From RGIG5675 sp050943435 (GTDB lineage: Bacteria > Bacillota > Clostridia > Oscillospirales > Ruminococcaceae), in assembly GCA_050943435.1 (NCBI GenBank), contig JBMNPE010000008.1, forward strand, positions 1-31,088: a stretch of DNA of 31,088 nucleotides. The letters are read 5' to 3'. This document shows, piece after piece, positions 15,158-23,723 of this stretch. Position numbers and translations under genes: made by a program. The stretch's first letter is position 1, and each line of letters opens with the position of its first letter. The notes beneath the pieces were generated by a model. The model searched no databases. It was given only the letters and a program-made list of their open reading frames with translations, and was not told where the DNA came from.

Positions 15158-15394
15158 TCAGTCCTTATCAGTGTGGTCCTCGATGTACTTTACGAGGTCC
15201 CCGACAGTCCTGATGCCTTCGATGTCTTCGTCCGGTACTTCGAGATCGAATTCATCCTCGAGGGACATTATAAGATCGACCACATCCAGTGAATCGGCTC
15301 CGAGATCGTCGATTATGCTCGTGTCGAGCGTGATGTCATCAGGATTAGCGTCAAGCTGGTTGACAAGTATGTTCTTTACTTTTTCGAAAACCAT
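15158..15394 (-). CDS. acpP: Acyl carrier protein
   Basis: Carries acyl intermediates of fatty-acid synthesis on a phosphopantetheine arm. The 78-residue, strongly acidic protein contains the attachment motif GADSLDVVDLIMSLEDEF with the modified Ser in DSL. The ATG at 15394 has AGGAGGG 4-5 bases upstream and gives the usual family length; the frame extends 8 codons further upstream without homology. It stands alone between its own promoter and terminator, apart from any fab cluster in view. Confidence 0.97.
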   Translation of the reverse strand: MVFEKVKNILVNQLDANPDDITLDTSIIDDLGADSLDVVDLIMSLEDEFDLEVPDEDIEGIRTVGDLVKYIEDHTDKD

Positions 15395-15456
15395 AAAACC
15401 CTCCTGAAAGGGCGTCATCCCCGATACAGGCTGTTCCGTGCCCCTTCGATAGTCTT

Positions 15457-15485
15457 AATTTATCCAAGACAATATTGGTTGTCAA
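15457..15485 (-). promoter_or_regulatory. Promoter of acpP
   Basis: A perfect TTGACA (15480-15485) overlapping the tsaD stop codon, a 17-base spacer and TAAATT (15457-15462, 4 of 6) precede acpP by about 62 bases. A half-match to the Bacillus FapR operator (AGTCTTAAT) overlaps the -10, but the other half-site is absent. Confidence 0.7.
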
Positions 15486-16501
15486 TAACAGGTGCCGAAA
15501 GAATCGGATATTTCCATTGTCGGATACGCATTGAGGCCGTAGTCAGCCCTGGATCCGGCCATATATTCGTAATATCCCGCCGCTGCTATCATCGCCCCGT
15601 TGTCGCCGCAGAGGTCCGCCCTGGCGCAGTAGAGCTTTCTTCCCCTCTCCTGGAATAGCTTTTCCGCGAGGGCCCTGAGGCTTTTGTTGGCCGCAACGCC
15701 CCCGCACATCACTCCCGGCAGGCCGTACCTGTCCGACGCCTCCGCGAGCCTTCCGGCAAGCATGCCCACCGCCCTGTGCTCGAAGGAAGCGGCGAGCGAG
15801 CTCACATCTGTCTTTTCGCCCTTCATCCTGTCCTGGTTGATTATGTTGATCACGGCTGTCTTGAGCCCGGAAAAGCTCACATCGAGCGGATTCTCAGGCC
15901 TTGGGTCAGGAAGCGGATACTTTGACGGGTCCCCTCCCACTGCTGCCTTTGAAATCTCAGGCCCGCCCGGATACGGCAGACCCATGGCCCTCGCGACCTT
16001 GTCAAAGGCCTCGCCTGCAGCATCGTCGACTGCCCTTCCCAGGACCTCGAATTCCGTATAGTCCTTTACCAGGATGAAATGGCTGTGTCCCCCGGAAGCC
16101 GCCAGGGCTATGAAGGGCGGCTTGAGGTCGGGCTCCGTGAGGTATGCGGCTGCGATGTGCCCGCGTATGTGGTGCACGGGAACAAGCGGCTTTCCGCACG
16201 CATATGCGAGCCCTTTTGCGAAGTTGACGCCGACGAGAAGAGCCCCTATGAGCCCGGGAGCCGCGGTCACCGCCACTGCGTCTATGTCATGGAGCCCGGC
16301 TCCTGCACCGGACAGCGCCTCCCTCACGACCGGGACTATGTTTTCCACGTGCATCCTGGATGCTATTTCGGGAACAACTCCCCCGTACAGCCTCTGCACC
16401 GGTATCTGCGAGGCAACGGCATTGGATTTCATCACCCTGCCGTCCTCGACTACCGCCGCTGCTGTTTCATCACACGAGCTCTCTATTCCCAATACGAGCA
16501 T
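15482..16501 (-). CDS. tsaD: tRNA N6-threonylcarbamoyladenosine transferase TsaD
   Basis: Transfers the threonylcarbamoyl group to A37 of ANN-decoding tRNAs. The 339-residue ASKHA-fold protein begins MLVLGIESSCDETAAAVVEDG and has the metal-binding HHIRGHIAAAYL histidines, ASGGHSHFILV, the PYPGGPEISK segment and CGDNGAMIAAAGYYEY near the C-terminus. Length matches the family. It follows rimI by 12 bases. Its partners TsaB and TsaE, often adjacent, are not in this window. Confidence 0.98.
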   Translation of the reverse strand: MLVLGIESSCDETAAAVVEDGRVMKSNAVASQIPVQRLYGGVVPEIASRMHVENIVPVVREALSGAGAGLHDIDAVAVTAAPGLIGALLVGVNFAKGLAYACGKPLVPVHHIRGHIAAAYLTEPDLKPPFIALAASGGHSHFILVKDYTEFEVLGRAVDDAAGEAFDKVARAMGLPYPGGPEISKAAVGGDPSKYPLPDPRPENPLDVSFSGLKTAVINIINQDRMKGEKTDVSSLAASFEHRAVGMLAGRLAEASDRYGLPGVMCGGVAANKSLRALAEKLFQERGRKLYCARADLCGDNGAMIAAAGYYEYMAGSRADYGLNAYPTMEISDSFGTCY

Positions 16502-16513
16502 TTCAGTCTCCAG

Positions 16514-16954
16514 TCAGTCTATTTTATATCTCATCGTAATCCCGTCGTCATCGGGATCCCTGTACATGTTCTTCCTCACGCAGAGCTCGGTGAACCCGAA
16601 TTTTCTGTAAAAGCTCCTCGCTCCGGAATTGCGGCTCCTCACGTCTAGCAGGATTTCGTTGCAGCCTCTCTTCCTGCACTCTTCCAGGGCCGCCTTCAGG
16701 AGGGCAGTTCCGATCCCCTGCCTCCTCATCCCCGGGTCGACGGATATCTCGTTTATGTATGCTGCAGGTGCAGTTACATGCATGTCCAGCATCCCGGCGG
16801 GGATGTCTCCGATCTCCGCAGCCAGCAGGACAGCGAACGGATACCCGAGCTCCTCCTCTATCTGTCCTTCGGTCCACGGCTGTTCGGTGGATTTTTCCTC
16901 TATTTCAGCAAGTGCCGCCGCATCCCCCGGGACCGCTGGCCTCACACGGATCAT
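16514..16954 (-). CDS. rimI: GNAT N-acetyltransferase, RimI-like
   Basis: Likely acetylates the N-terminus of ribosomal protein S18 or other proteins. The 146-residue GNAT protein has EISVDPGMRRQGIGTALLKAAL, containing the acetyl-CoA-binding RRQGIG motif, then LDVRSRNSGARSFYRKFGF, the typical C-terminal RimI motif. The ATG at 16954 overlaps the polA stop (ATGA), implying coupling. The open frame extends upstream inside polA without homology. RimI is often next to tsaD, which supports the assignment, but GNAT specificity cannot be proven from sequence. Confidence 0.88.
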   Translation of the reverse strand: MIRVRPAVPGDAAALAEIEEKSTEQPWTEGQIEEELGYPFAVLLAAEIGDIPAGMLDMHVTAPAAYINEISVDPGMRRQGIGTALLKAALEECRKRGCNEILLDVRSRNSGARSFYRKFGFTELCVRKNMYRDPDDDGITMRYKID

Positions 16955-19491
16955 TTGGCCTCGTACCACGTCTTTCCGCTGCCGACCTCTACAGTGAGAG
17001 GGGCGGCGAGGTCCACCACCTTTTCCATCTCGTCCTTGAGGATGGAAGCGGCCTCCTGCGAGCACTCGAGGGAGCTCTCGATGATCAGCTCGTCGTGGAC
17101 CTGCAGGATCAGCTTGGCGTCCAGCTTCTCCTTGGCAAGCCTGTCGCAGACCCTTATCATGGCGAGCTTTATTATATCAGCCGCAGTGCCCTGGATAGGC
17201 GTGTTCATCGCAAGCCTCTTTCCCAGGGCCTGCACCTGCCTGTTGCTGTTCTTGAGCTCGGGGATTCCCCTCCTCCTGCCGAACATTGTCTGGACATAGC
17301 CGTTCTGCTTTGCGAACTCTACCTCTCCCTCGAGGTATTTCTTGACGCCGGAATATGTCCTGAAATAGTCCTCTATGTACTGTGAGGCCTCCCTCATGGA
17401 AACTCCGGTGTTCTGCGACAGCGAATATGCTCCGATCCCGTACACTATCCCGAAGTTGACTGCCTTTGCCTTCCTCCTGAGTTCGGGAGTCACATCCTCC
17501 TGCGGGACCCTGAAGATGCTGCTCGCAGTTTCGGTGTGTATGTCCCTTCCGCTCCTGAAGGCGTCTATCATGCGCTCGTCCCCGCTCATGCTCGCGAGGA
17601 CCCTCAGCTCGATCTGGGAATAGTCCGCGTCGAGAAGGATTTTCCCCTCGCCAGCCCGGAAGAACTTCCTGAGCTCGCTCCCGAGCTCCGTCCTCACCGG
17701 TATGTTCTGCAGGTTCGGGTTGGTGGAGCTTATCCTCCCGGTCCTGGCTTCGGTCTGCCTGAAATCGGTGTGGACCCTTCCCGCGGGGTCGGCGGCCTTG
17801 AGAAGTCCCTCGACATAAGTGGATTTGAGCTTTGCATATGTCCTGTAGCTCAGTATGTGGTCCACTATCGGGTAGGCTCCCTTGAGCGAGTCAAGGGTTT
17901 TGGCGTCCGTCGCCCATCCGCTCTTTGTCTTCCTTCCGTACGGAAGGTCCAGCTCATCGAAGAGCACCGTCCCGAGCTGCTTCGGGCTGTTAATGTTGAA
18001 CTCCCTTCCCGCGAGGATGTAAATCTCGTTCTGCTCGTCGGCTATCTTCCTGTCGAGCATCTTCCCGAAATCCTCTATTCCTGCTGTATCTATCAGGAAT
18101 CCCTCGTGTTCCATCGAGGCGAGCACCCTTGTGAGCGGAAGCTCGATTGTGTTTAACAGGTCATTCATGCCCTTGTCTGATAGTTCTGATGAGACTGCAG
18201 CACACAGCGGTTCCAGCCACCCTATGCTTCCGTCCTCCTGGCATGAAAACTTCTGGCTCACTCCGTACTCGACCCTCAGCCTCTCCGAGGAATAATCAGG
18301 TGAAGACGGGTTTATGAGATAAGCAGCGACTTCCAGGTCGAAGTCTATCCCCTCGGGATGAATTCCCCGCTCCTCTGCATATTTCCAGAGCGGCTTTGCC
18401 CTGCTGCACTTCTTGGATATCCCGCCGTCGCAGAGGAGCCTGTCAAGGACTTCACCCTCAGCTTTCCAGACTTTTTCCCCGGATGACACGAATACGCCGC
18501 TCTCCTGGGGGTCGACGAACACCTCACTCAGGCCTTCAAGATCGCCATCGGTCATGACGCCTGCGCTCACCTCGGGAATCCTTTTCTCTGCTGGCCTTTC
18601 CGCAGATGGCTTTATATTGTCTGCATCGAGAGAAAGCCTCCTTATTATGGAAGGCATTTCGAGCTCGGAGAGCAGGCCGACCGCGGAAGCAGGGTCCCCT
18701 GCCTCCTTTTTATAGCCCTCGAGGTCGAGAGGCACAGGAGCCTCCTTTGAAATGGTGGAAAGCTCGAGGCTGAAGTATGCAGATTCCTTTCCCTTGATTA
18801 GCTTGTCGCGGACCCCCTGCTTGATGGAGGGGCTGTCAATATTCTCGTAGATACCGTCCAGGCTTCCGAATTCCTTTATGAGGGCCAGTGCCGTCTTCTC
18901 GCCTATCCCGGCCACCCCGGGAATGTTGTCGGACTTATCGCCCATGAGGGCCTTTACGTATATGAACCTGTCGGGATCGATTCCGTAGTTTTCCCTGAAC
19001 ACGTCCGGGGTCCATTCAGTCGTCTCGCCCCTGCCGAAATGCGTGGTCGCGAGCAGCACTGAAGTGGAATCAGATATCAGCTGGAGGCTGTCCCTGTCGC
19101 CTGTCGCAATGTAGCACTTCCACCCTTCCGAAGAGCACTTTGCGGAGAAAGTTCCGATTATGTCGTCTGCCTCGTATCCGGGGCACGTAACAACCTTGTA
19201 TCCGAGCCATGAGATGAGAGACTGTATCTCCGGAAGCTGTTCTGCGAGCTCAGGCGGCATCGGCTTTCTCCCTGCCTTGTATTCCGGATACATCTTGTGG
19301 CGGAAAGTCTTTTCCCTCGTGTCGAAGGCACAGGCCACTGCATCAGGCTGCACTTCGTCGAGCAGCTTGAGGAAAATGTTCATGAAGCCGTAGACGGCGT
19401 TCGTATATTTCCCGTCGCGGGTTGTGAGCAGCTTAATCCCGTAGAATGCCCTGAAAGTAATGCTGTTCCCGTCCAGCACCAGAAATTTCAT
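16951..19491 (-). CDS. polA: DNA polymerase I
   Basis: Repair and Okazaki-fragment processing polymerase of 846 residues. The N-terminal 5'-3' exonuclease has YKAGRKPMPPELAEQ, CPGYEADDIIGTF, ATGDRDSLQLIS and GDKSDNIPGVAGIGEKTA. The C-terminal polymerase has motif A DYSQIELRVLASMSG, motif B RRKAKAVNFGIVYGIG and motif C QVHDELIIE. The middle 3'-5' exonuclease-like domain lacks the catalytic DxE motif and is probably inactive, as in B. subtilis. ATG 19491 has GGGGGA 6 bases upstream; a TTG just before is less likely. It starts the polA-rimI-tsaD unit. Confidence 0.98.
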   Translation of the reverse strand: MKFLVLDGNSITFRAFYGIKLLTTRDGKYTNAVYGFMNIFLKLLDEVQPDAVACAFDTREKTFRHKMYPEYKAGRKPMPPELAEQLPEIQSLISWLGYKVVTCPGYEADDIIGTFSAKCSSEGWKCYIATGDRDSLQLISDSTSVLLATTHFGRGETTEWTPDVFRENYGIDPDRFIYVKALMGDKSDNIPGVAGIGEKTALALIKEFGSLDGIYENIDSPSIKQGVRDKLIKGKESAYFSLELSTISKEAPVPLDLEGYKKEAGDPASAVGLLSELEMPSIIRRLSLDADNIKPSAERPAEKRIPEVSAGVMTDGDLEGLSEVFVDPQESGVFVSSGEKVWKAEGEVLDRLLCDGGISKKCSRAKPLWKYAEERGIHPEGIDFDLEVAAYLINPSSPDYSSERLRVEYGVSQKFSCQEDGSIGWLEPLCAAVSSELSDKGMNDLLNTIELPLTRVLASMEHEGFLIDTAGIEDFGKMLDRKIADEQNEIYILAGREFNINSPKQLGTVLFDELDLPYGRKTKSGWATDAKTLDSLKGAYPIVDHILSYRTYAKLKSTYVEGLLKAADPAGRVHTDFRQTEARTGRISSTNPNLQNIPVRTELGSELRKFFRAGEGKILLDADYSQIELRVLASMSGDERMIDAFRSGRDIHTETASSIFRVPQEDVTPELRRKAKAVNFGIVYGIGAYSLSQNTGVSMREASQYIEDYFRTYSGVKKYLEGEVEFAKQNGYVQTMFGRRRGIPELKNSNRQVQALGKRLAMNTPIQGTAADIIKLAMIRVCDRLAKEKLDAKLILQVHDELIIESSLECSQEAASILKDEMEKVVDLAAPLTVEVGSGKTWYEAK

Positions 19492-19545
19492 CAAAAATCC
19501 CCCGTTCCAGACGCACTGCGCCTGAGGTTTATAACGTCTTTAGAA

Positions 19546-19554
19546 AGTATAACA
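19546..19554 (-). promoter_or_regulatory. Candidate extended -10 promoter of polA
   Basis: On the minus strand TGTTATACT reads as an extended -10 (TGn followed by TATACT, 19551-19546), about 55 bases before the polA ATG. No good -35 box sits 17 bases upstream, which is tolerated with an extended -10. Confidence 0.45.
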
Positions 19555-19586
19555 CATGGCCCCTCGGCTATGATAAAATCAACCAC

Positions 19587-20570
19587 ATGGATAAATTGAC
19601 TTTTCTTGACCCGGAAAGGGCTTCCCTGGCCCCAATGGCGGGTGTCACATGCTCTTCCTTCAGGCAGCTCTGCATGGAATACGGGGCATCGTTCTGCTGC
19701 AGCGAAATGGTCAGCGCCAAGGCACTGACATACGGGGACCGCAAGACTTTTTCGCTGCTCTCGTTCACCCCGGCGGAGAGGCCGTTCGGAGTGCAGATAT
19801 TCGGCTTTGAGCCGGAGGTCATGGCACAAGGCGCCAGGATAGCCGAGCAGCACTGCAGGCCCGATTTCATCGATATCAACATGGGTTGCCCTGCCCCTAA
19901 GATAACTTCTTCCGGGGCGGGGTCGGCCCTCCTCAAAAACCCGGAGCTCGCCGCCGAGATCACTTCTGCTGTCTCCGAGTCGGTTTCCGTTCCAGTCACA
20001 GTCAAGCTGAGGCTGGGCTGGGGCAGCGTCACTGCACCTGAGCTCATCCCGATGCTGGAAAAAGCCGGTGCCAGCGCAGTGGCTGTGCACGGGCGGACCA
20101 AGGCACAGGAATACGCCCCTCCCGTGGATCTGGCAGGCATAAGGGCATGCGTGGAATCTTCTTCAGTGCCGGTTATAGGCAACGGCGACATCGCCTCCGG
20201 AGAGGATGCGGCCGAAATGAAGAGCGCCACAGGCTGCTGCTGCGTCATGGTCGGAAGGGCTGCGGAAGGGAATCCTTTCGTATTCCGCAGGATAAACGCA
20301 GTCCTCAGGGGGGATCCGGAGCCTCCAGCAGAGTCATGGGATGAGGTCTTCTCAGTCATGAGAAGGCTCGCGGACGGGCTCTGCGGGGAAAAGGGCGAAT
20401 ACATCGGGATGCAGGAGATGCGCAAGCACGCTGCATGGTTCCTCAAGGGGTTCAGGGGTGCAGCTGCACTGAGGGCACAGCTGTTCGGCATGACGAAGAG
20501 AAGCGATCTGGACGACCTCATCGACAAGGCAGGCGCCGCCCTCTCGGAGAGCAGCACCAGGCTCAGATGA
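19587..20570 (+). CDS. dusB: tRNA-dihydrouridine synthase, DusB-like
   Basis: FMN-dependent reduction of uridines in the tRNA D-loop. The 327-residue TIM-barrel protein has ASLAPMAGVTCSSFR, the QIFGFEPEVMAQGA segment, the catalytic Cys in DINMGCPAPKI, VKLRLGW, AVHGRTKAQEY, PVIGNGDI and MVGRAAEGNPFVF, all of the Dus family. DusB fits best because this is the usual Bacillota member, but substrate position is inferred. No Shine-Dalgarno precedes the ATG at 19587; the conserved N-terminus begins immediately after it, so this start is still best. It is convergent with patB. Confidence 0.93.
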   Translation: MDKLTFLDPERASLAPMAGVTCSSFRQLCMEYGASFCCSEMVSAKALTYGDRKTFSLLSFTPAERPFGVQIFGFEPEVMAQGARIAEQHCRPDFIDINMGCPAPKITSSGAGSALLKNPELAAEITSAVSESVSVPVTVKLRLGWGSVTAPELIPMLEKAGASAVAVHGRTKAQEYAPPVDLAGIRACVESSSVPVIGNGDIASGEDAAEMKSATGCCCVMVGRAAEGNPFVFRRINAVLRGDPEPPAESWDEVFSVMRRLADGLCGEKGEYIGMQEMRKHAAWFLKGFRGAAALRAQLFGMTKRSDLDDLIDKAGAALSESSTRLR

Positions 20571-20584
20571 AACGCATATTAAAC

Positions 20585-20615
20585 AGGCCTCTTCCGCGTG
20601 GAAGAGGCCTTCTTC
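20585..20615 (+). terminator. Terminator between convergent dusB and patB
   Basis: AGGCCTCTTCC pairs with GGAAGAGGCCT (20585-20595 with 20600-20610, loop of 4), 14 bases past the dusB stop and 15 bases past the patB stop on the other strand. The plus-strand tail is TCTTC, and the minus-strand tail is GTTTAATA; both are weak T-tracts, so it is probably a bidirectional terminator. Confidence 0.75.
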
Positions 20616-20625
20616 AAAATTGACC

Positions 20626-21837
20626 TTATTCTACCTTGAAAACGTACCTGTCGAGCCTGTCGAACGCTTCTTTTACTCTTGACATCGGCAGGGCAAGGTT
20701 CATTCTGATTGCACACGGCCTGTTGAAAGGCCTTCCGTCCTGCCAGGCGACGCCTACGTCCCATCCTGCCCTGAGGAGGCTGTCGATATCGGTATTGTTT
20801 TCTCTGCACCACTCCGTACAGTCGAGGTACAGCATGTACGTTCCTTCCGGCTTTGCGAGGCTTACGCCCCTGTATTCGGAGGTGATGTGCCCGTATGCGT
20901 AGTCGACGTTCCCGGTGAGGACCTGCCTCAGCTCATCCACCCAGTCGTATCCTTCCTGCCTGTATGCACCGATGAGCGCATGCATGCTCAGCACATTCAT
21001 GTGGTTGTATCCGCTCTTGGACCCCTGGGACCTGACCCTGTCCCTCAGGTACCTGCTGTAGATTATGTGGTACGACCCGACGAGGCCTGCCAGGTTGAAG
21101 GTCTTGGAAGGTGCATATATGGAGATGGTCCTGTTCCTTGCATCCTCACTCACACTCTGGGTCGGGATGTGCCTGTGGCCCGAGAGTATGATGTCGCTCC
21201 AGATTTCATCGGACACCACTACGCAGTCGGTCTTTTTGAAGACCTCCATGGCCTTTTCTATCTCTTCTCTCTCCCAGACCCTTCCGCAGGGGTTGTGGGG
21301 GCTGCAGAACACGGCAAAGTGGATGTCATTTTCGAGGATCTTCTTTTCCATATCCCCGTAGTCCATCCTCCAGATGCCGTCCTGGTCCCTGTAGAGCTCG
21401 CTGTGGACAATCTTTCTGCCATTGTTTGTAATACACCCGGTGAATCCTATGTATGTTGGGGAATTGACAAGAACAGGGTCTCCTGGGGAAGTGAAGGCCT
21501 GCAGGGCCGAGGCGAGGCATCCGAGCACCCCGTTCTCATATCCTATGTACTCTTTTTTGATGTCCCCGACGCCGTTGCGCCTTCTGTGCCACTCGATGAT
21601 CTCGTTGAAATACTCGTCGGGAGGGTCGAAATACCCGAATGCCGGGTGCTGTGCCCTCTTAATGATTTCCTCTGTAATGGACGGGCAGGTAGGAAAATTC
21701 ATGTCTGCGACCCACATCGGTATAACGTCGAAGCCCTCCTTCGGGGCCCCGGGCACCCCGGGATTTTTGCCGACTCCGTCGACTGCCACCGCGTCCATCC
21801 CGTGTCTGTCAAATACAGTTGTAAAGTCGTACTTCAT
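20626..21837 (-). CDS. patB: PatB/MalY-type C-S lyase (PLP aminotransferase fold)
   Basis: Fold-type I PLP enzyme of the MalY/PatB family, which cleaves C-S bonds of cystathionine or cysteine conjugates. The 403-residue protein has VIPMWVADMNFPTCPSI, the substrate region FGYFDPPDEYF, FCSPHNPCGRVW and the PLP Lys in APSKTFNLAGLVGSYHI. Length is typical. It is the last gene of the fhs operon, 14 bases after yfbR. Aminotransferase activity cannot be excluded, and the regulatory role known for E. coli MalY is not implied. Confidence 0.9.
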   Translation of the reverse strand: MKYDFTTVFDRHGMDAVAVDGVGKNPGVPGAPKEGFDVIPMWVADMNFPTCPSITEEIIKRAQHPAFGYFDPPDEYFNEIIEWHRRRNGVGDIKKEYIGYENGVLGCLASALQAFTSPGDPVLVNSPTYIGFTGCITNNGRKIVHSELYRDQDGIWRMDYGDMEKKILENDIHFAVFCSPHNPCGRVWEREEIEKAMEVFKKTDCVVVSDEIWSDIILSGHRHIPTQSVSEDARNRTISIYAPSKTFNLAGLVGSYHIIYSRYLRDRVRSQGSKSGYNHMNVLSMHALIGAYRQEGYDWVDELRQVLTGNVDYAYGHITSEYRGVSLAKPEGTYMLYLDCTEWCRENNTDIDSLLRAGWDVGVAWQDGRPFNRPCAIRMNLALPMSRVKEAFDRLDRYVFKVE

Positions 21838-21851
21838 ATGAGGCCTCCGTT

Positions 21852-22442
21852 TCAGGTATTGATAAGATTGTCGAGATCCATATAGTAGCAGGGCAGGAAA
21901 TTGTCCATGAAATACCTAAGTTCATCGAGGTCGAATTCCGACAGCTTCCTGAATGTAGTCTCCTTGGCGCTCGCGAACTCCCTGTTTCCGCTCTTCTCCT
22001 CCTCTATGCACTTACAGAGGGCTGAAAGCTTGTCTGCGGCCTTTATTATCTTCTTTTCGTGATCAGTCAGCCCCTCGGCCATCAGGCATTCCCTCATGTC
22101 TTCCCGTATACTCTCCGGCATGGAAGAAGTGAGGGAGCTGCTAGTTTCGCTCTCAACTTTCTTGTATTCCCTGAGCATGCTCTCGTTCTTGTACTTGACC
22201 GGGGTCGGAAGGTCCCCCGTCAGGATTTCATCCGCGTCGTGGTAAAGCGCTGCTGCAATGACCCTGTCTGGCCTAACGTCCTGAGCCCCGAACTCCCTGA
22301 CGGCGAGCTCTGCCAGGATGTGTGCTGTGACTGTGCACTCGACCACATGGTCAGAAAGGGACTCCTTCCTGGTGTTCCGCATGAGTCCCCATCTCGTTAT
22401 GTACTTCATCCTCGACATGAGGGCGGCAAATGCATAATACAT
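21852..22442 (-). CDS. yfbR: HD-domain 5'-deoxynucleotidase, YfbR-like
   Basis: HD-superfamily phosphohydrolase that dephosphorylates deoxynucleoside 5'-monophosphates in E. coli. The 196-residue protein has the metal ligands in SLSDHVVECT, the HD pair in ALYHDADEILTGDLPTPVKY, a near-exact YfbR signature, and a later D in KAADKLSALCKCIEEE. It lies 15 bases after folC with AAGGA before its ATG. Pairing with folate genes suggests a role in deoxynucleotide/thymidylate balance; that is inference. Confidence 0.9.
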   Translation of the reverse strand: MYYAFAALMSRMKYITRWGLMRNTRKESLSDHVVECTVTAHILAELAVREFGAQDVRPDRVIAAALYHDADEILTGDLPTPVKYKNESMLREYKKVESETSSSLTSSMPESIREDMRECLMAEGLTDHEKKIIKAADKLSALCKCIEEEKSGNREFASAKETTFRKLSEFDLDELRYFMDNFLPCYYMDLDNLINT

Positions 22443-22457
22443 GGCAATCCTTCTTCC

Positions 22458-23723
22458 TCAGATATTCGAGCAGTCGAAGCCCTCTGCCTTGAGCACGCTT
22501 CCGGCAAGGCTCAGCGACCCCACTGCAAGGGCATCCATTCCGGCACCCCTGCCTGCGGTTCTAGCCGCATCTATTCCCGACTTTATGTCAGTGCAGACCG
22601 CCGCGTTGCCGCCTCTGCTCCTGATGTAATCCTGTATAATCTCCGGTTCTTCGGTCCTGGGGTTCTCCAGTTTGACAAGGAATACAGGGCCGCTCACCGT
22701 GAGGAGCTCGTCGACGTTCTTCCTCCAGTCCTTGTCGCGGAATGTGCCGTACAGCAGCGATACCTTTCCGAGGTTGTCCCTGACCGTCTCCACAATCCTG
22801 GCTATTCCGCTGGGATTGTGTCCTCCGTCAACCCAGAGTCCCTGTCCCAGATACTGGAATCTCGCGGGCCATATCGTATTTTCAAAGCCAGTGCGAACAG
22901 CTTCCTCCGGCACTTCCATGCCCTGCCTTCTGAGCTCATCTATTATCTCGCACACGGCAGCCGCATTCATGAGCTGGTGCCTTCCAAGCAGCGACAGAGT
23001 GAGGTTTTTCCTGTCCTTATAGGAAAACGACTGCATCCTGTCCTTCCAGACTCCGCCGGACACCGCCTTTTTGTCTACCCTTATGAGCCTGCACCCGAGT
23101 CCTGCCGCCCTTGAGGATATCACTTCCACTGCCTCGGGGTCGTCAGCCTCGAGCACGCACGGAACCCCTTCCTTCAGGATCCCGGCTTTCTCACCGGCAA
23201 TCTCCCCAACGGTATTCCCGAGGTACTGCATGTGGTCGAGCCCGACCTGCGTAATTGCAGTCACTGCGGGCTTTCTGAGGACATTCGTGGCGTCGAATGT
23301 GCCTCCCATGCCCGTCTCTATGACGCACACGTCGCACTTTTCCTCAAGGAAGAGCTGGTACATGGCGGCGGCCGTCGTCTCGAACTCCGAAGGTGCATCC
23401 TGCATACCGGCGGCAGCCTTCATAACCTCCTTCGTGACAGGGAGAAGTTCATCTTCGGTCACTGCCCTGCCGTTTATCCTTATCCTCTCGTTGAAATCAA
23501 TGAGCGACGGGGAAGTGAAGAGCCCGGTCTTGAACCCGGCCTCCCTCAGGATTCTCTCAGTCATCGCAGCGACAGAGCCTTTCCCGTTTGTTCCGGCTAT
23601 GTGGATGGTCCTGAGGGAATCCTGCGGATTCCCCATCCTCTCCACAAGCTCCGCCGCCCTCGCTATAGTCGGCTTTCCGTTTTTCCAGGGCACAGCCCTC
23701 AAAAGTTCTTCAGCTTTAGTCAT
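22458..23723 (-). CDS. folC: Folylpolyglutamate synthase / dihydrofolate synthase
   Basis: Adds glutamate to dihydropteroate or to tetrahydrofolates. The 421-residue Mur-ligase-like protein has the P-loop IHIAGTNGKGSVAAM, then FTSPSLIDFNERIRING, ETGMGGTFDATNVL, QVGLDHMQYLG, GEKAGI, and VDGGHNPSGIARIVE in the C-terminal domain, all standard for FolC. Its ATG overlaps the folD 3' end by 8 bases, so translation is probably coupled. It is third in the fhs-folD-folC-yfbR-patB operon. Confidence 0.97.
   Translation of the reverse strand: MTKAEELLRAVPWKNGKPTIARAAELVERMGNPQDSLRTIHIAGTNGKGSVAAMTERILREAGFKTGLFTSPSLIDFNERIRINGRAVTEDELLPVTKEVMKAAAGMQDAPSEFETTAAAMYQLFLEEKCDVCVIETGMGGTFDATNVLRKPAVTAITQVGLDHMQYLGNTVGEIAGEKAGILKEGVPCVLEADDPEAVEVISSRAAGLGCRLIRVDKKAVSGGVWKDRMQSFSYKDRKNLTLSLLGRHQLMNAAAVCEIIDELRRQGMEVPEEAVRTGFENTIWPARFQYLGQGLWVDGGHNPSGIARIVETVRDNLGKVSLLYGTFRDKDWRKNVDELLTVSGPVFLVKLENPRTEEPEIIQDYIRSRGGNAAVCTDIKSGIDAARTAGRGAGMDALAVGSLSLAGSVLKAEGFDCSNI

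Noticed and set aside
15445..15465. FapR operator before acpP
   Set aside because: Only one half-site (AGTCTTAAT) matches the consensus as I remember it; the other half is absent.
19568..20557. 329-codon open frame antisense to dusB
   Set aside because: The plus-strand Dus motifs are complete, and the antisense translation has no recognisable domain.
22059..23114. 351-codon plus-strand open frame opposite folC and yfbR
   Set aside because: Spans two well-supported opposite-strand genes and shows no homology.
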